Shown: piece by piece, positions 42,424 to 51,600 of the stretch
Layout: each line of letters starts with the position of its first letter
How positions within the stretch are numbered: position 1 is the first letter of the stretch
Program-made: the position numbers and the translations under genes
Assembly (NCBI GenBank): GCA_963715655.1
Contig: OY970262.1
Span: 2,542,001 to 2,606,000 of the forward strand
Length of the DNA stretch: 64,000 nt
Source: JANQPD01 sp963715655
GTDB lineage: Bacteria > Bacteroidota > Bacteroidia > Flavobacteriales > Schleiferiaceae
Direction of reading: 5' to 3'
The notes under the pieces: model-generated
What the model was told of the DNA's origin: nothing
The model's input: the letters and a program-made list of their open reading frames with translations, nothing else
Database searches by the model: none

Positions 42424-44247
42424 TTAAGCTGCTTTTGTGTAATTGTTGTGTTCGTGTATTAACTTTCCATCGGTTTTTAAAGAGTTGATATAACGTTCAG
42501 CGGTCTTCTGGTTAATTTCTAGTGCATTGGCAATTGTCAAATACCCTTGTCGGGTAAAATTATCGGGTAAATTTTTAAAGAATTGAGCCACCTTATCCGA
42601 TGGTTTTTTTGGAGCAACACCTTTAAGTTTGGCAAATATTTGAAGTGTATGTTCAAAAACTGTTTTTGCCACCTCTAATGCAATATCTACATCCTCATTA
42701 CTCGGAATCAATTCGTTTTTGAAGTCACCATTATCCATCATTCTTAATACAGTTAAAATCATACAAACTCTATAAGCGAATGATGCTAATCGTCTTCCGC
42801 TTGCTGTGGTGTCTTCTCCTAACTCAGCATTAGCTCTTTCTAGTAAGATTGGGAACTCCTGATTAAATCTATCCAGTAAATAGTTAGTTTCAGTAAAATT
42901 GACCTCCCCAAGGTCGTGCAGTCGCTTTACAAAACCACAATATCTATTTCCTAACACTTTAAAGTAATCTTCTGTGCTAACCGATTTTCTTTTCTCAAGC
43001 TTAAGGGGCGTCCATAACCTACCTATCTCAATTTGATAAAATTGAAACCTACTAAAAAAACCATCTTGCACATTTGGTATAAGATTGGCAACCTGATTAT
43101 CCGTTCCGCTTAAAAGTGTTGAGAGCTTTGGGGTATCAATTTCGGAATATTCGCTGTTAGTGGATCTAAATGAGGTGATGGTTTCGTGTTCAAACGCCCT
43201 CCTTAACATTTCGGAGAAGTTACCCATTTCACTTTTCACTGAATTTGCTAGAGTGTCAGCTTCTGTCTCAAATAGGCATCCAATACCGTTGTTTTCAGAA
43301 AGGTTTTTTTTAAATCCAGCTGAAGTGTTGTTTGCGGGTATAAAGTGTAATTTTCTAGCAGGTTCAATCAGAGGAGCAACACCCTTATTATTAGATTCTT
43401 TAAATAGTGCTTTATCGATTTCGTACTGCGCCCATTCTTGCTTGGTTTGCTCCAATAACATTTTGTGATATGGCATAGCTAATAATTTGCATAAGGATAA
43501 TTTACCTTTTCCAGCAGATGCAGGGCCTGTTATAAATAAGAATAGGTTTGGAAAAATCTTTCTATCGCGATAAATACCAGAAACATTAAACATCAATGAA
43601 CCTAATGTAACAAGCGATCCAAGGAATAATAAATCTCGCTCTTGCTCACCTTCATGTGTTTTAAAGATATCAGTTAAGAGCGTTGGTAAATTCTCAAAAA
43701 CAGCGTTTGGGATAAATGGCGGTCGTTTTTGTTTTATTTTTAAGTTGCTTTGCATCTTATTGCTAAGTAGTTGTTTGGCATGTTCAGTATGTTTGGATGT
43801 AATAGAATTAGCGGTGCTCCTTTTTTTTGATTTTTTAGTGCTAATCTCTAAGTTAGCTTCCTTAGCGTAAGAGAATAAAGTCCCTATTGAAATTCCACCC
43901 ATATTACGCTTGAGCGCTTGGTTAAATTTCGCGTCACTTTCCTTACTATTATAAGCTGGGTGAAACTGACTGATTTTGTGAAAGTATGGCCGTCCATCTT
44001 CCTTAAATTCATCAACTAATGCAAAAGCTATATTCCGCCAACGTTCTTCCGTAGTAGTTAAATCAAGGGAGTGATGCTCAATCTGGTTTATTATTAATTC
44101 CACCTGTTCTCTAGTTGAATTGAACTTTTCATTTTTAGAAGAAAAGGCTGTTTCCGACTTTTTTAAAGTAGGTCTATCATTTTTATTAAATCTCGACTCG
44201 TTTTCTATTCGTTTTAGATACTCTTCTGGGTTGAATTTAATTTTCAT
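42424..44247 (-). CDS. DUF3987 primase/helicase-like protein of mobile elements
   Basis: 607 aa. Residues about 45-135 resemble the PriCT_2 primase C-terminal domain (RWRNIAFALVDEFKEDGRPYFHKISQFHPAYNS). From about 190 onward is DUF3987, with the P-loop TGPASAGKGKLSLCK near residue 240. The last 60 residues form a winged-helix-like end (RQGYLTIANALEINQKTAERYINSLKTDGKL). It starts 28 bases after the BT4734-like gene. In Bacteroidota these two genes sit side by side in integrative elements and are thought to help element replication; direct evidence is thin. Confidence 0.87.
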   Translation of the reverse strand: MKIKFNPEEYLKRIENESRFNKNDRPTLKKSETAFSSKNEKFNSTREQVELIINQIEHHSLDLTTTEERWRNIAFALVDEFKEDGRPYFHKISQFHPAYNSKESDAKFNQALKRNMGGISIGTLFSYAKEANLEISTKKSKKRSTANSITSKHTEHAKQLLSNKMQSNLKIKQKRPPFIPNAVFENLPTLLTDIFKTHEGEQERDLLFLGSLVTLGSLMFNVSGIYRDRKIFPNLFLFITGPASAGKGKLSLCKLLAMPYHKMLLEQTKQEWAQYEIDKALFKESNNKGVAPLIEPARKLHFIPANNTSAGFKKNLSENNGIGCLFETEADTLANSVKSEMGNFSEMLRRAFEHETITSFRSTNSEYSEIDTPKLSTLLSGTDNQVANLIPNVQDGFFSRFQFYQIEIGRLWTPLKLEKRKSVSTEDYFKVLGNRYCGFVKRLHDLGEVNFTETNYLLDRFNQEFPILLERANAELGEDTTASGRRLASFAYRVCMILTVLRMMDNGDFKNELIPSNEDVDIALEVAKTVFEHTLQIFAKLKGVAPKKPSDKVAQFFKNLPDNFTRQGYLTIANALEINQKTAERYINSLKTDGKLIHEHNNYTKAA

Positions 44248-44275
44248 AATTTTTTTTTGGATTTAGACTAAGGAG

Positions 44276-45193
44276 TTAGTGATTAAGATATTTTGGATTT
44301 ATATAGACTTCAGGATCGTGGCATAAAAAACAAGCTCTAGACACATCTTTCCCAGAGGGATCGGCTTCTAAACTGAAATTTTGTTTTAGAAAAATGGAAA
44401 CTGCTTGAAAGTACTTCTCATGGGTTACCTCTTTTGTCAACTCAATTGGAATAATCCATTTAAGACCATTTCCTGAAGGAGATTTAAACAGTAGTTCGGT
44501 TTCAAATTCCTCAATCCCTAACAGTGTAGCACGTGTTTCAGATACGTTTGGTAAGTCATCAAAATCTATAGTTAAAAGGTTTGAATGGTGGATTAAACCA
44601 GCATTAGATCGTGTACTAAATAAACCGGAGAAAGTAACATAGTCCAACCCCGTTGATTTAAATTTAGAGGCTTGATTTTTCAAACTAAATGCTCTGAGCT
44701 TTCTAGTTACATCAGGGTATTTATTTCCTTTAATAAGCTCATACACCTGAAGGGTGTTAAGGGTGCTTTTTGGGGTGGTATTATGGATGGGAGCGTTATA
44801 GTAACTAAACAGCGGCATTGCTTCTCCCTTTAGTGTAGGTGGTGATAAGTTGGGTGCTACCTCTAGTATTTCAGTAAGAGGAATTCTTAAGTTCATTTCA
44901 TCGTTAAGAATATTAGATAATGCATTTTCGTTATCACCATAGTGCAGTTTAGCAAAATCAAAACAGTTACCTGCTGCAATGGAATTATCCGTATCGGAGT
45001 GCATTGCCACATTATCTACTATTTTAATTTTCAGAGATTTTTTACCATAATTAAATGGATTTCTTGTAGGCTCACAGATGGTGCCATTTAACTTTAGGAC
45101 TGTTTCACACGGGTAGTACTTCCTGAGTACATGTCCATAAATATTTAACCCGTAATATGTCTGTTTTAAAATAGCGGTATTAATTTGGTTCAT
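44276..45193 (-). CDS. BT4734/BF3469-family protein (VirE N-terminal domain, primase-like)
   Basis: 305 aa. The region KGNKYPDVTRKLRAFSLKNQASKFKSTGLDYVTFSGLFSTR followed by LLTIDFDDLPNVSETRATLL and FKSPSGNGLKWIIPIELT is the VirE_N/BT4734 signature, related to archaeo-eukaryotic primase folds (DFD and SGNGLK). The C-terminal AVSIFLKQNFSLEADPSGKDVSRACFLCHDPEVYIN fits the same family. It is co-directional and tightly spaced with DUF3987 downstream and the HTH gene upstream. Confidence 0.88.
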   Translation of the reverse strand: MNQINTAILKQTYYGLNIYGHVLRKYYPCETVLKLNGTICEPTRNPFNYGKKSLKIKIVDNVAMHSDTDNSIAAGNCFDFAKLHYGDNENALSNILNDEMNLRIPLTEILEVAPNLSPPTLKGEAMPLFSYYNAPIHNTTPKSTLNTLQVYELIKGNKYPDVTRKLRAFSLKNQASKFKSTGLDYVTFSGLFSTRSNAGLIHHSNLLTIDFDDLPNVSETRATLLGIEEFETELLFKSPSGNGLKWIIPIELTKEVTHEKYFQAVSIFLKQNFSLEADPSGKDVSRACFLCHDPEVYINPKYLNH

Positions 45194-45204
45194 AGGTAGA
45201 GGTT

Positions 45205-45474
45205 TTAAAGGTTACTGTTTTGTTGACTTTGGTCTAACATTTCATCGATATCCTTTTGACGATAGAATATTTTACCTTGAACTTTGGAAAACTTAATAGT
45301 TCCATTTTCCCTCCACGAGGCGAGGGTTCGTTGAGAAACATTTAGAAGTTTCATCAAACTAGAATTGTCGTAAATCTTACTAGGAGATTTATTTGACTTA
45401 ATGTACTCGAAAATCGAATCGAGTTGCTGCTGATAACGGGTGTACTCTTCTTTAGGTACTGCTGAAAAATTCAT
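45205..45474 (-). CDS. Helix-turn-helix protein, probable excisionase/regulator
   Basis: 89 aa. The C-terminal half is a MerR/Xis-type winged helix (LMKLLNVSQRTLASWRENGTIKFSKVQGKIFYRQKDIDEML), the HTH_17 pattern widely found beside integrases. The N-terminus is a helical extension. It starts the three-gene right-end operon (HTH, BT4734-like, DUF3987) and may control excision or copy number (inference). Confidence 0.85.
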   Translation of the reverse strand: MNFSAVPKEEYTRYQQQLDSIFEYIKSNKSPSKIYDNSSLMKLLNVSQRTLASWRENGTIKFSKVQGKIFYRQKDIDEMLDQSQQNSNL

Positions 45475-45584
45475 CTTTTATTATTTTTAATGAGGGCACA
45501 AGATGAATGTGATTTTCAATAATTAGGAATTGCTAATATCATATATGAGTGATATTAATAAAAAAAGTACTGTCTGTCAATGAT

Positions 45585-46820
45585 TTACAATTTTTTAAAA
45601 ATCTCCAAAATTGTTTCCAACTCAGATCTAATTGGGCTTAGTCGGATTGTATTGTATTTAAGTTCTTGCATGTTTCCCCTATGATCTTTAAATCGAAAAT
45701 TACTTGCGAAAAAAAGTACCGCCTCCTTTTGATGTTCAAAAATGTTTAAACCGTAAAATAACCTTATCAAAAGAGCGGCCTGCTTAATAGTCAAGCTTGT
45801 ATTTCTAGCAGAATTAGAATTTTGAATATTTAATTCAAGCAGTCTATAAAAGACTGCAGCAGCTTTAATTCGGCAAAAATTGTTGATTTCGAAGAAATTA
45901 CTTGAAGTGCTTAGCATGTTTGGATAGCTTGACTCTTCATATTTTAAAAGTTTTGGTAAATCAACTTCTGAAGTAGACAATTGGGAAAAGTATTTCTGTT
46001 TATGAACTGTAAACAAATCCTTTTGAACTTGTATAGGATTAAGATTATTTTGAATAGCTCTTTCACGACTATCAAAAAATTCTTTTTCATACCGTTCAAT
46101 CAGGAATTTCACCAAGTTGGAAATATCAAAGTTCGCTTTGTAAATTGCATGTATAGGAAAGTAAACGAAGTTATCTTCATGTAAATTTAAAATCTCAACT
46201 ATTGCATCCTTTGGACGCATTTCAACGATGGCTTTTAATTTTTCTAAAAATGGAAATATTCTCTGTTTAACCCAAAAATCATCAAAATTTGAAACGCTAT
46301 AATTCATAAGCTGTTTCTTAAAGAAAGCTATGTTAGATTTTTCATTAAAAAGAAATGGTAAGGTTCTAATTACCTGTTTATCTATGTAGTGACTACCAAA
46401 AACGTCCCCCTGGCTATTGTAAGATTCTTGAGTGAAATTATTGTTACCACCTTTTCTCATTACATCTGCCGCAAAAACGGAAAGTAGAATAGGGTAGTCC
46501 CTATCTATCCAAGGGGTCATTCCTAAATGCACAGGCCAAACAAACCTATTGCTTGAATCATTAACCATTCCTGTAATGGTCGGATTATTATGGAGAGTGT
46601 TATTTATCTCCCAGTTTTGTAAAGATTTTAGCAACAGAGACTTTAAACCTGTGAAATCATCAATTTTGAAACTAGTAAGATTCAATGTCCTGAGATCTTC
46701 AACGCAATTTGTGAAGTTGAAATGATTTCGGATTGCCGTATTAATATCGTCCACAAAATAGGTAAGATTATGTTTTTCAATCAATTCGTCCAGCACTGTG
46801 TCAAGCGTTTTATCATTCAT
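45585..46820 (-). CDS. Protein of unknown function at the island right end (411 aa)
   Basis: Not recognised. It has no signal peptide or membrane segment. Predicted helical; the C-terminus (SLTIKQAALLIRLFYGLNIFEHQKEAVLFFASNFRFKDHRGNMQELKYNTIRLSPIRSELETILEIFKKL) has the form of a compact C-terminal domain. Aromatic residues and lysine are abundant, with only two cysteines. It reads away from the right attachment site, with its start 172 bases inside it, mirroring the integrase at the left end. Its promoter region carries the same 18-mer found upstream of the integrase, so the two may be co-regulated. Confidence 0.7.
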   Translation of the reverse strand: MNDKTLDTVLDELIEKHNLTYFVDDINTAIRNHFNFTNCVEDLRTLNLTSFKIDDFTGLKSLLLKSLQNWEINNTLHNNPTITGMVNDSSNRFVWPVHLGMTPWIDRDYPILLSVFAADVMRKGGNNNFTQESYNSQGDVFGSHYIDKQVIRTLPFLFNEKSNIAFFKKQLMNYSVSNFDDFWVKQRIFPFLEKLKAIVEMRPKDAIVEILNLHEDNFVYFPIHAIYKANFDISNLVKFLIERYEKEFFDSRERAIQNNLNPIQVQKDLFTVHKQKYFSQLSTSEVDLPKLLKYEESSYPNMLSTSSNFFEINNFCRIKAAAVFYRLLELNIQNSNSARNTSLTIKQAALLIRLFYGLNIFEHQKEAVLFFASNFRFKDHRGNMQELKYNTIRLSPIRSELETILEIFKKL

Positions 46821-46848
46821 AGTGGTAATTTAATGCAGCTAATGTATT

Positions 46849-46976
46849 AAACGATGCAAATCAATGTTTTTGAGTACTTTTGACCTTTATAGAATTTAGA
46901 AACGTAGGATTTAGGTGGCAATTTTTGTGGCATTCCATATTTAGAAAATGCAACGTATTGTCAAGTAAACGTTTAC
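46849..46976 (-). promoter_or_regulatory. Right-end recombinase-binding region (putative arm sites)
   Basis: It contains the complement of CATTGATTTGCATCGTTT at 46849-46866, GTGGCAATTTTTGTGGCATT at 46915-46934 (including the complement of AATGCCACAAAA) and the palindrome GTAAACGTTTAC at 46965-46976. Order and spacing mirror the left end. Confidence 0.5.
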
Positions 46977-46992
46977 AAAATATTTTTCGGTT

Positions 46993-47065
46993 CCGTCCGG
47001 ACCGCTATTTATTTAGTAAATAAATGCAAAAGCCTGAAAGTCAAACGATTTTCAGGCTTTTTTTT
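46993..47065 (+). repeat. Right attachment site of the island (attR)
   Basis: Second copy of the 73-bp repeat, starting CCGTCCGGACCGCTATTTA. The upstream bases (TTTTCGGTT) do not continue the tRNA gene, so this is the duplicated 3' end and not a second tRNA. The 147 bases from here to the symporter gene show no ORF. Confidence 0.9.
47028..47065 (+). terminator. Terminator hairpin copied at attR
   Basis: Same stem as after tRNA-Asp (AGCCTGAAA / TTTTCAGGCT) with eight T. It would stop transcription leaving the island toward the symporter gene. Confidence 0.75.
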
Positions 47066-47213
47066 GTTCCATTAGGTAAAAAGAAGTAATAAAATACACC
47101 TCTTTTAAAGCAATTCAGAAGCATTGATTTTAAGTAATACCGAAATGAAATTTGCTAGATTAAATTGTAAAATATCCAAAAATGTGGTATCCTGCAACTT
47201 GATTTAATAAACT

Positions 47214-48656
47214 ATGGATATTCACTGGATTGACTTAACCATCTTCATCATTTATTTACTTGCCATGTTGGCGGTGGGCTTATTTTTTTTGAGAAAAAAC
47301 AGCTCAGAAGATGACTACTACGTGGGTGGTAGAAATTTTTCGGCAGGTCATATTGGTCTTTCTGTAGTAGCAACTGATGTGGGTGGTGGCTTTTCCATTG
47401 GCTTAGGTGGACTGGGATTTGTAATGGGAATTTCCGGTAGTTGGATGTTACTTACCGGATTGTTAGGCGCTTGGCTGAGTGCCGTATTTTTAATTCCAAA
47501 AGTCTATCCTGTTGCAAAAAAATATGCGCTTTTGAGTTTTCCACAAGCACTAAAACACTTTTACAACGCCCGTGTGGCTTTACTTGCAGGTATTATATCT
47601 TTTATTGGATATATAGGTTTCACAAGCTCGCAAATATTAGCTGGAGCAAAACTTGCATCTGCCACTTTCCCTAGCATTAGCATTTTTTGGGCGGTACTTA
47701 TTATGGGTGTAATTGCCATAGGATATACGGCTGTGGGCGGTATAAAAGCGGTAATTTACACCGATACCGTGCAGTGGATTATTTTGATGGTGGGGCTAAT
47801 TGGTATTGGTATTCCCATGGGTTACTACGCGCTTGGCGGTTGGGAAAATATTACTTCCGTACTACCTGAACGCTTTTTTTCGATTACCGAAATTACTTGG
47901 ATGCAACTCTTTAATTGGGCGATAACGATTATACCTATTTGGTTTGTAGGTATGACCCTATATCAAAGAATTTATGCTTGTCGCGATGAACAAACCGCAA
48001 AAAAAGCATGGCGCATTGCTGGACTTTTTGAGTGGCCTGTAATGGCTTTTATGGGTGTAATTTTAGGTCTTTTTGCTAAAGTCGGTTTTGAACAAGGCAT
48101 GTTTGCCGATGTTGGCTATCCCGCTAATACACAAATAGATGCCGAACTAGGGCTACCTTTATTTCTTAGTCATATTCTTCCGGTTGGCTTAATGGGTTTA
48201 ATGATGTCAGCTTATTTTTCTGCCATTATGAGCACCGCTGATAGCTGTTTGGTGGCCGCTTCCGGAAATTTATTAACCGACATTTTACACAGAAAAAAAA
48301 CCCGAACCAACAAACAAAATATTAAACTATCTCAATTATTAACGCTAGCCATTGGAGCAGTAGCAATTTTATTAGCCACCGCTATGCAAGATGTATTAGA
48401 ACTTATGCTCTACTCCTACGCATTTATGGTTTCCGGATTATTTGTGCCCGTGCTCGCGATGCTAACCTTAAAAAAACCTTCATCTAAAGCAGCCTTTGCG
48501 GCTATGCTTAGTGGTGGTTTATGCACGCTATTACTCATACTTAGCAAGTACCCTTTACCTTATGAGTTAGATGCAAACTTCTTCGGAATTGTGTTATCAG
48601 CTTTGGTGTTTTTAGTGGTGCAATTTGGTGGTAATTGGAAAAATGTTTCTCAGTAA
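47214..48656 (+). CDS. Sodium:solute symporter (SSS family)
   Basis: 480 aa with about 13 hydrophobic segments. SSS landmarks: the N-terminal DLTIFIIYLLAMLAVGLFF; SSEDDYYVGGRNFSAGHIGLSVVATDVGGG (the family GGR region); GFTSSQILAGAKL; YTAVGGIKAVIYTDTVQWIILMVG; and LMMSAYFSAIMSTADSCLVAASGNLLTD, which carries the sodium-site serines. The substrate cannot be told from sequence. It lies next to the integration site but is part of the core region on codon and context grounds. Confidence 0.92.
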   Translation: MDIHWIDLTIFIIYLLAMLAVGLFFLRKNSSEDDYYVGGRNFSAGHIGLSVVATDVGGGFSIGLGGLGFVMGISGSWMLLTGLLGAWLSAVFLIPKVYPVAKKYALLSFPQALKHFYNARVALLAGIISFIGYIGFTSSQILAGAKLASATFPSISIFWAVLIMGVIAIGYTAVGGIKAVIYTDTVQWIILMVGLIGIGIPMGYYALGGWENITSVLPERFFSITEITWMQLFNWAITIIPIWFVGMTLYQRIYACRDEQTAKKAWRIAGLFEWPVMAFMGVILGLFAKVGFEQGMFADVGYPANTQIDAELGLPLFLSHILPVGLMGLMMSAYFSAIMSTADSCLVAASGNLLTDILHRKKTRTNKQNIKLSQLLTLAIGAVAILLATAMQDVLELMLYSYAFMVSGLFVPVLAMLTLKKPSSKAAFAAMLSGGLCTLLLILSKYPLPYELDANFFGIVLSALVFLVVQFGGNWKNVSQ

Positions 48657-48692
48657 AACGCTTTTTCTACACAAACTTTTTCATATTAAATG

Positions 48693-51600
48693 TTAGGTGT
48701 CACCTTTTCCTTCTATTGCTTTACTAATGCCCTGCAAACCTTTTGCTACAGCCTCTACTTGCTCTAATAAAACCCCCATTTCATTACCGCCCAAGCCTTG
48801 CCTTTTTTGGTTGCGCTGAAACACTTCTAATATTTCCTCCTTACGGGATTTCTCCTCAGCGCTAAGCCAGCCTTGTAATTCCTTAAACTTTAAAAAATTA
48901 AATTCAGCTCCGCTGGTTAGGGTTTGCGCTTCATTTTCATAATGTGATAACACCATTGTTTCCAATTCTTGATCATTCATTAAAGGATTCAGCTTCTCTA
49001 CCAACTTATTCATATTACGGTAACTGCCCTGCAACTGGAATGGTGGCTCCCTACGGTAAGCATCTGCTTGACCTGCACTATCAATATACTGTTGGTTTAC
49101 GCTCAAAATTGCGTTTCTAACGCGTAGCATTTTTTCTAAAATGGCTAGGTAATCTTTTATCTCTTCAGGACTATGATTGCTTTCAAATGTTACACCTTCT
49201 TGTTCGCCCGTTTCAGCTATCTGTACCAGCGTGTACACATCTTTGGCACTTTTAGTACGTAGCTTTGCTAGGATATCATTGGATGTTAAACTGTTTTCTA
49301 TATAGCTCAATTCAAATGCCTTAGCCTTTCCGCCAATTACATCTCCCAAATTGTAGGTATCGGCTCGGTTGGCCAACATATCGGGAATTTTAAATTTTTC
49401 ACCACTCTCCGTATAAGGATTTCCCGCCATCACCACGGCTACCTTTTTGCCTCTAAAGTCGTAAGTTTTACTCACCCCTTTATAAATACCTTCAACCTTT
49501 CTTTGAGCATCACAAAGTGAAATAAATTTCTGTAAAAACTCAGGATTGCAATGCTGAATATCATCTAAATAAATCATCACATTATCACCCATTTCAAAAG
49601 CTAAGTTGAGTTTTTCCAACTCTTCGCGCGCAGCAGAATTTTTAGCTGAACCTGGATCCAATGCCGTAACCTCGTGCCCAATGGCCGGCCCGTTAATTTT
49701 CATAAACACCAAACCCAAGCGGTTGGCTACGTATTCCATTAAGGTGGTTTTTCCATATCCCGGAGGTGAAACCAAGAGCAACATACCCATTAAATCCGTA
49801 CGTTTTTTATCTCCGGCAGCACCCATTTGCTTGGCTAAATTATCGCCAATCATGGGTAAATACACTTCGTTTATAAGCTGATTACGCACAAAAGAACTCA
49901 TTACCCTCGGCTTAAATTCACTCAAGCGTAAATCGGCTTTTGCCTTTGCCAGCAACTGTTTTTTGGTTTCTGTATATAATTTGTATCGCGGTACATCAAC
50001 GGTTGAAAAATGCGCTAAGCGCAGCATAAATTTGCTAAAATGCACCGTTAATTTTCCATCAACCACCAAAGGATGGTCTCCCGCTAAACCCGAAACCTCC
50101 GCGCTAAGCATTACTTTATGCTCGGTAGGCGGTGCTATCCGTGCACTCATTAAAATAGTGGCTGCTTCTCGAATTTCTGACGCTTCAACGTTTAGCCGTT
50201 GCTCTTGCAAGAAGCTGTTTAACCAACTCATAACCAAATTCATGCGTTTTATAACATTCTCTGATTCAGCTTTTAAAACTTCCTCAAACAAACGCATATT
50301 TCGTTTCTTCTTTAAATGCGTATTAAACTCCTCCACTAAATGCCACGCTTCCCAAGAAAAGCTAAACTCCGTTTCATATACCAAGCGCTGAAACAAATAT
50401 TGCGCTGCTTCTTCGTGTAAAATTGTGGTGCTAAAAGTTGGTTGTGGCTGCACGTTAGCTATGGCCTCGCGTAATTCTAGCACCGTGTTTTCAAAACTCG
50501 TACTACCCGGAAACACCTGCACAATTTTCTTGATGTTATCAAATTGAACCTCCCATTGCGCTTTTTCCTTCTTAGGTAATAAATGCTCCCAAAATAAATA
50601 AGCTAGCACTCTCGCTTCCGCTGAAAAGCGCAATAAACCGATGGAAAAGTAAAAATCTAATAACTGCTTGAGAAGTAACGCTGCATCAAAATCATGAACA
50701 CCTTTAATATAACCTTCTTCATAGCGTAAAGCCATGCGCTGTTGTATATATTTTTGAAGCTCCTTTTGCGTAAGTTGATGAAGCGTATCTAATTCCTTTA
50801 TCGCGTCATCCACTTGATTTGAAATATTTTGCGCTTCCTTAAAGAGCGCATAAGCCAAATACTCAGCTCTGTAAACAGTATCATTTTCTGAAACCAACGA
50901 TTGGCTCCATACTGCTTTGGTGGTCAAAAATTCCGTATCATTAATCTGCTCAAAAAAGTTGGTACCTGTAATATGAAAAAACATATTGCTGTTACGCTGC
51001 ACCATTGATAAATCAATTTCTTGCGTATTCACGTTAAAAGCATGTTGACCCAACTGAATAATATTCTCACCATCTACAAAAAGCTCTTGCTTATCTTTTA
51101 ATTGTCGGCTTGCATCCTCATAGGCGGTTTTTAATTGACTTTGCAGGTCATCTGCTTTTACAACGTCATCAATACCAAGCAATTGTTTGGTAATGTCGCG
51201 CACCTTATCTACCATTAAATCAGAGGCGTAATAGGCATTTATATCCTTCTGCTCCTTAAAATTTAATAGGCGTTTTTTAATACCACTTATAATCCGTTTT
51301 CCGGATTCATATAGCGCAACCGACTTTTTATTACGTGCCTCAACAAGTTGTATTTTTTTGGTTTCAAACGCATTATAAACCTGCTCACGCTTTTCAGTAA
51401 GTTTTGTAATAAAGTCGTCAAATTCAGAAAACTTACCCTCCAATTCTTCCAATTGCACCATCAACTTATTCTGGTAATCTTCGCATTTTTCTGGAGAATC
51501 ACTAATATCTAAATAATTGGTAAGCCCTTGGTTTACTAGTTTTAATTGCGTATTAAACTCTGCTTCGCCCTCTTTACCTAAAAGCTCTTTTCGCTTTTTG

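Larger units (their letters stand above)
22838..47065 (+). mobile_element. 24-kb integrative island in tRNA-Asp
   Basis: Bounded by a 73-bp direct repeat (22838-22910 and 46993-47065) that begins inside the tRNA-Asp 3' end and includes its terminator. The first gene inside the left end is a tyrosine recombinase. An HTH protein, primase-like genes and an unknown protein lie at the right end. The cargo includes two type IX-secreted proteins and a restriction-like operon. No conjugation genes were seen, so it would need a helper for transfer. Each end carries a related set of putative recombinase-binding motifs. Confidence 0.88.

Noticed and set aside
46993..47065. A second tRNA gene at the right island end.
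   Set aside because: Only the last 12 bases of the tRNA and its terminator are present; the upstream bases do not form a tRNA.
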